Translations under genes and position numbers: made by a program
The notes under the pieces: model-generated
Told to the model about the DNA's origin: nothing
Seen by the model: only the letters and a program-made list of their open reading frames with translations
Database searches by the model: none
Part shown: positions 61,455 through 64,000 of the stretch, piece by piece
Layout of the letters: every line of letters starts with the position of its first letter
How positions within the stretch are numbered: the first letter of the stretch is position 1
From: Penaeus vannamei
Lineage: Eukaryota; Arthropoda; Malacostraca; Decapoda; Penaeidae
Direction: 5' to 3'
Length of the DNA stretch: 64,000 nt
Assembly: GCF_042767895.1 (NCBI RefSeq)
Contig: NC_091552.1
Span: 27,182,214-27,246,213 of the forward strand

Positions 61455-64000
61455 CTAACCATGGTCAGGAGGTCGGCAAAAGGAAGCTAAGAGAGCAACT
61501 GCAGGATCATCCTCCGGGAGCCCGTCTAAAGGAGGAGGATCGTCCACGTCCCCATCCTCATTTAGCTCATCCTCATCTGGCAGGTGGAGTTCATCATTCG
61601 TCCTGTAAGGCCTCAGCTGATTGAGGTGGTAAATCTTCTCCTTGTAAGGAGGAGAGAGAACCCTAACCAACCGTGTTACAGGACCGGTCTTCTTGCAAAT
61701 GCGAGCCGGGCCAAACCACCGGGGACCAAGAGCTCCACGCCGTCCTGCTCCAGCCATGCGAGGAAGGTCTTTAAAGAGGACTAAATCACCAACCTCAGCA
61801 GCAAAGGTGGACTTGCGGGTTCGCCGATTATAATCCCGGGCCCAGCCTTCTCTGGCCTGCACTGACGTCTCCACGGCAATCTCTCTAGCTCTCCTCAACC
61901 TAGCAGCAAAAGACTGTACTGCCTCATGATCAGTCTCCTCATAATTGCTATTGCCAACAGGATAGGTGCCAATATGTCCAGTCAACAAGTAGAGAGGTTG
62001 ATCACCTACTGAGCGGTGTACCGCACTGTTCATGGCCAAACGAACATATGGCAAAAGTTCATCCCATTCTAAGGGAGAAACCTCCAGAAGAGTTGCCAAG
62101 GCGTTTTTCACCACCCGATTGGTGCGTTCAATCATCCCGTTAGCTTGGGGATGGAAAGCAGTAGTGAAAATAGTTTGTACACTGGCTAACTCACACACCC
62201 TCTTAAATAAATTGTTTTTAAATTCTCGGCCATTGTCTGTTTGCAATAAACGAGGTGGCCCAAACACAGTCACGAACTGATTAATAAAAGCATCAGCCAC
62301 AGTCTCTGCATCCTTGGATGGCAGAGGTATCAACTGAACGTATCGGGTGAGTTGGTCTATGAAAGCCAATACATATCTATTGCCTTGGGAGGTCACTTCC
62401 AGTTCCATTAGGTCTGCAGATACCCTTTCCAGTGGGTAACTGGCCTGTGGTGCAGCAGCAAGAGGAGCATGATAAGCCATACCCTTACGTTTCTGGCAAG
62501 ATCGACATGTACCAACATATTCTTTGACGGCAGCCAACATGTTAGGGAAGTAAAAGTAATCCCTGAGCTTACAATATGTCCTGTAGACCCCAGGGTGACC
62601 TGCTGTTGCACTTGAATGAGCTAAATGCATGGCAGAACCCCTAAGTGTCTTTGGCACTACTAACTGATGGAGTACTCGATCTGGGAGGTGACGAACATGG
62701 TATAAAACTCCATCTCGAAGCTCAAACTCTTCAAGAGTTAGAGGAAGGCGACGACGTGGCAAATTCCGTTCCTCTAAATACTCGATCACCTCTTTCCACA
62801 GGGGATCCTCAAGTTGGTGACGACGCAGATCGTCTGGATCACGATTGTGCAGTTCTGTTGCAGCCACTGCACGACTCAACTGGTCTGGGACACGATGCTG
62901 AGTCCCTTGTTTGTATTTTAATATATAGTTATAAAAACTAAGTTCGTGTGACCACCGAGTCATACGTAAACTCTTTGTTTTTCTACTAAACACATAAGTC
63001 AAAGGCCTATGGTCTGTGTAAATGTAGAAGCGGCGCCCATACACATAGCAGTCGAAGGCTCGTACCCCTTCCACTACTGCAAGTGCTTCACAATCAATTG
63101 CAGGGTACCGAGTCTCGGCATCCCTAAGTTTGCGGCTGAAGTATGCAACAGGCTGCAAGCGACCCTCATCATCACTTTGCATTAAGCAAGCGCCGATTGC
63201 AACACCCGACGCATCGGTGTGGATCTCAAAGGACCTGTCAAAATCGGGCTTACTAAGAACTGGGGCTGAGATAAGTGCCGTCTTCAAGCTCTGGAAAGCA
63301 ATTTCCTCCGGCTGACCCCAGGCAAACTTGGCATCCTTACGTGTCAAGCTCGTCAGTGGAGCTGCAATATTTGAATATTGTTTAATATGCTTCCTAAAGA
63401 AGCCTGTGCAACCGAGAAAGCGGCGCACTTCCTTCTGATTCCTAGGCTGAGGCATCTTTTGTATGGCAGCCACCTTATCTGGGTCAGGTTCCACACCCTT
63501 AGGTGAGATCTTAAAGCCCAAGAATTTAAATGTATCTGTTGCAAAGACACATTTCTTCCTGTTGAGCCTGAATCCTGCTTTTAAAAGGAGCGACAGAGTC
63601 TCATCTAAGTGTCTCAGATGGTCATCAAAGTTGTTGCTGTGCACCACCACATCATCTAAATAGGCAATGGTGTGCCTGCCTAAAACAGATGAAAGCACAC
63701 AGTTAACAGCCCGTTGAAATGTTGAAGGGGCAGTTGCCAACCCAAATGGCAACTTTCTGAACTGAAAAAGTCTATGCCCATCTGAGAATGCAGTCTTCGG
63801 CCTATCATCTGGACTGACATCCACTGTCCAGTAGGCACTGCGAGCATCAAGAGCAGTAAACCACATGGTTCCATGGAGCTGATCAATGAGCTCATCAATG
63901 CGTGGCATTGGATAAGCATCTTGCTCAGTAATGCTGTTGAGACCTCTGTAGTCAATGCAGAAACGGGTGGACCCATCCTTCTTTCTGACGAGCACAATTG
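61455..64000 (-). CDS. pol: Pol of copy C: RT (partial), RNase H and integrase in one open frame
   Basis: The frame is open from the window edge to TAG at 61457-61455, more than 840 codons. There is no genuine start inside the window; the frame enters from outside, mid-RT. In order it holds the RT palm with YLDD, RNase H (HTDAS, DCEAL, YTDHRP), the integrase zinc region (TCRSCQKRKG), the DD35E core (TDNGREF, NGMIERTNR) and the GPY/F-like C-terminus. The key contrast with copy B is at 62933-62937, where five A keep RNase H and integrase in the same frame; copies A and B have six. A few residue differences from copy B exist (A/V, V/A, P/R). This is the best evidence that pol is meant to be one polyprotein. 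Confidence 0.93.
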   Translation of the reverse strand, partial: IVLVRKKDGSTRFCIDYRGLNSITEQDAYPMPRIDELIDQLHGTMWFTALDARSAYWTVDVSPDDRPKTAFSDGHRLFQFRKLPFGLATAPSTFQRAVNCVLSSVLGRHTIAYLDDVVVHSNNFDDHLRHLDETLSLLLKAGFRLNRKKCVFATDTFKFLGFKISPKGVEPDPDKVAAIQKMPQPRNQKEVRRFLGCTGFFRKHIKQYSNIAAPLTSLTRKDAKFAWGQPEEIAFQSLKTALISAPVLSKPDFDRSFEIHTDASGVAIGACLMQSDDEGRLQPVAYFSRKLRDAETRYPAIDCEALAVVEGVRAFDCYVYGRRFYIYTDHRPLTYVFSRKTKSLRMTRWSHELSFYNYILKYKQGTQHRVPDQLSRAVAATELHNRDPDDLRRHQLEDPLWKEVIEYLEERNLPRRRLPLTLEEFELRDGVLYHVRHLPDRVLHQLVVPKTLRGSAMHLAHSSATAGHPGVYRTYCKLRDYFYFPNMLAAVKEYVGTCRSCQKRKGMAYHAPLAAAPQASYPLERVSADLMELEVTSQGNRYVLAFIDQLTRYVQLIPLPSKDAETVADAFINQFVTVFGPPRLLQTDNGREFKNNLFKRVCELASVQTIFTTAFHPQANGMIERTNRVVKNALATLLEVSPLEWDELLPYVRLAMNSAVHRSVGDQPLYLLTGHIGTYPVGNSNYEETDHEAVQSFAARLRRAREIAVETSVQAREGWARDYNRRTRKSTFAAEVGDLVLFKDLPRMAGAGRRGALGPRWFGPARICKKTGPVTRLVRVLSPPYKEKIYHLNQLRPYRTNDELHLPDEDELNEDGDVDDPPPLDGLPEDDPAVALLASFCRPPDHG

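Larger units (their letters stand above)
59366..64000 (-). mobile_element. Ty3/gypsy-type LTR retrotransposon, copy C (cut by window edge)
   Basis: It matches copy B in reverse with only rare differences: 3' LTR, 3' noncoding region, then pol up to mid-RT at the window edge. It is flanked by ATAAC (59361-59365) inside the same variant satellite unit as copy B (GAAATTATAAC), so it is the same insertion event. Gag, the leader and the 5' LTR lie outside the window. Confidence 0.93.

Overview
This window looks like eukaryotic, probably arthropod, chromosomal DNA, and it is made almost entirely of repeats. The arthropod inference rests on short (TTAGG)n tracts, extreme AT-rich satellite and (TTA)n content, a Ty3/gypsy-type LTR retrotransposon, and what appears to be a Penelope-like element end with a hammerhead ribozyme. 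A decapod crustacean would fit, but that is only a guess. I see no host gene, tRNA, rRNA or CRISPR array.

Two gaps of exactly 500 N (18320-18819 and 45232-45731) divide the window into three pieces. Piece A (1-18319, low-quality sequence) holds satellite, a minus-strand LTR element with many frame breaks, then satellite. Piece B (18820-45231) holds satellite, a 7.6 kb composite insertion (19341-26954), satellite, a complete plus-strand LTR element (29604-39140), then satellite. Piece C (45732-64000) holds a long minus-oriented satellite array, then the same LTR element on the minus strand, cut by the window edge.

The satellite has a unit of about 600 bp: ATT/ATC/ATG-type simple sequence around a conserved core of about 170 bp with repeated CGAAA boxes and a short hairpin. 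The LTR element sits at the same point of the same satellite unit in all three pieces, with the same 5-bp target duplication (GTTAT) where it can be read. All three therefore descend from one insertion. The layout is best read as one locus present three times, through haplotigs, false duplication or real segmental duplication, and joined in alternating orientation.

The LTR element of piece B is 9.5 kb with nearly identical LTRs of about 960 bp, a 1.3 kb leader, gag, and pol encoding protease, reverse transcriptase, RNase H and integrase. No env gene is visible. Pol is broken by a one-base homopolymer difference in B but is open in C.

The composite insertion has inverted ends of about 680 bp, a directly repeated 1.9-2.4 kb module rich in (TTA)n and a 9-bp minisatellite, GC-rich hairpin-bearing repeats, and the Penelope-like fragment whose minus strand carries a well-formed hammerhead ribozyme (23415-23456). 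That ribozyme and the satellite's conserved core are the most interesting signals here.
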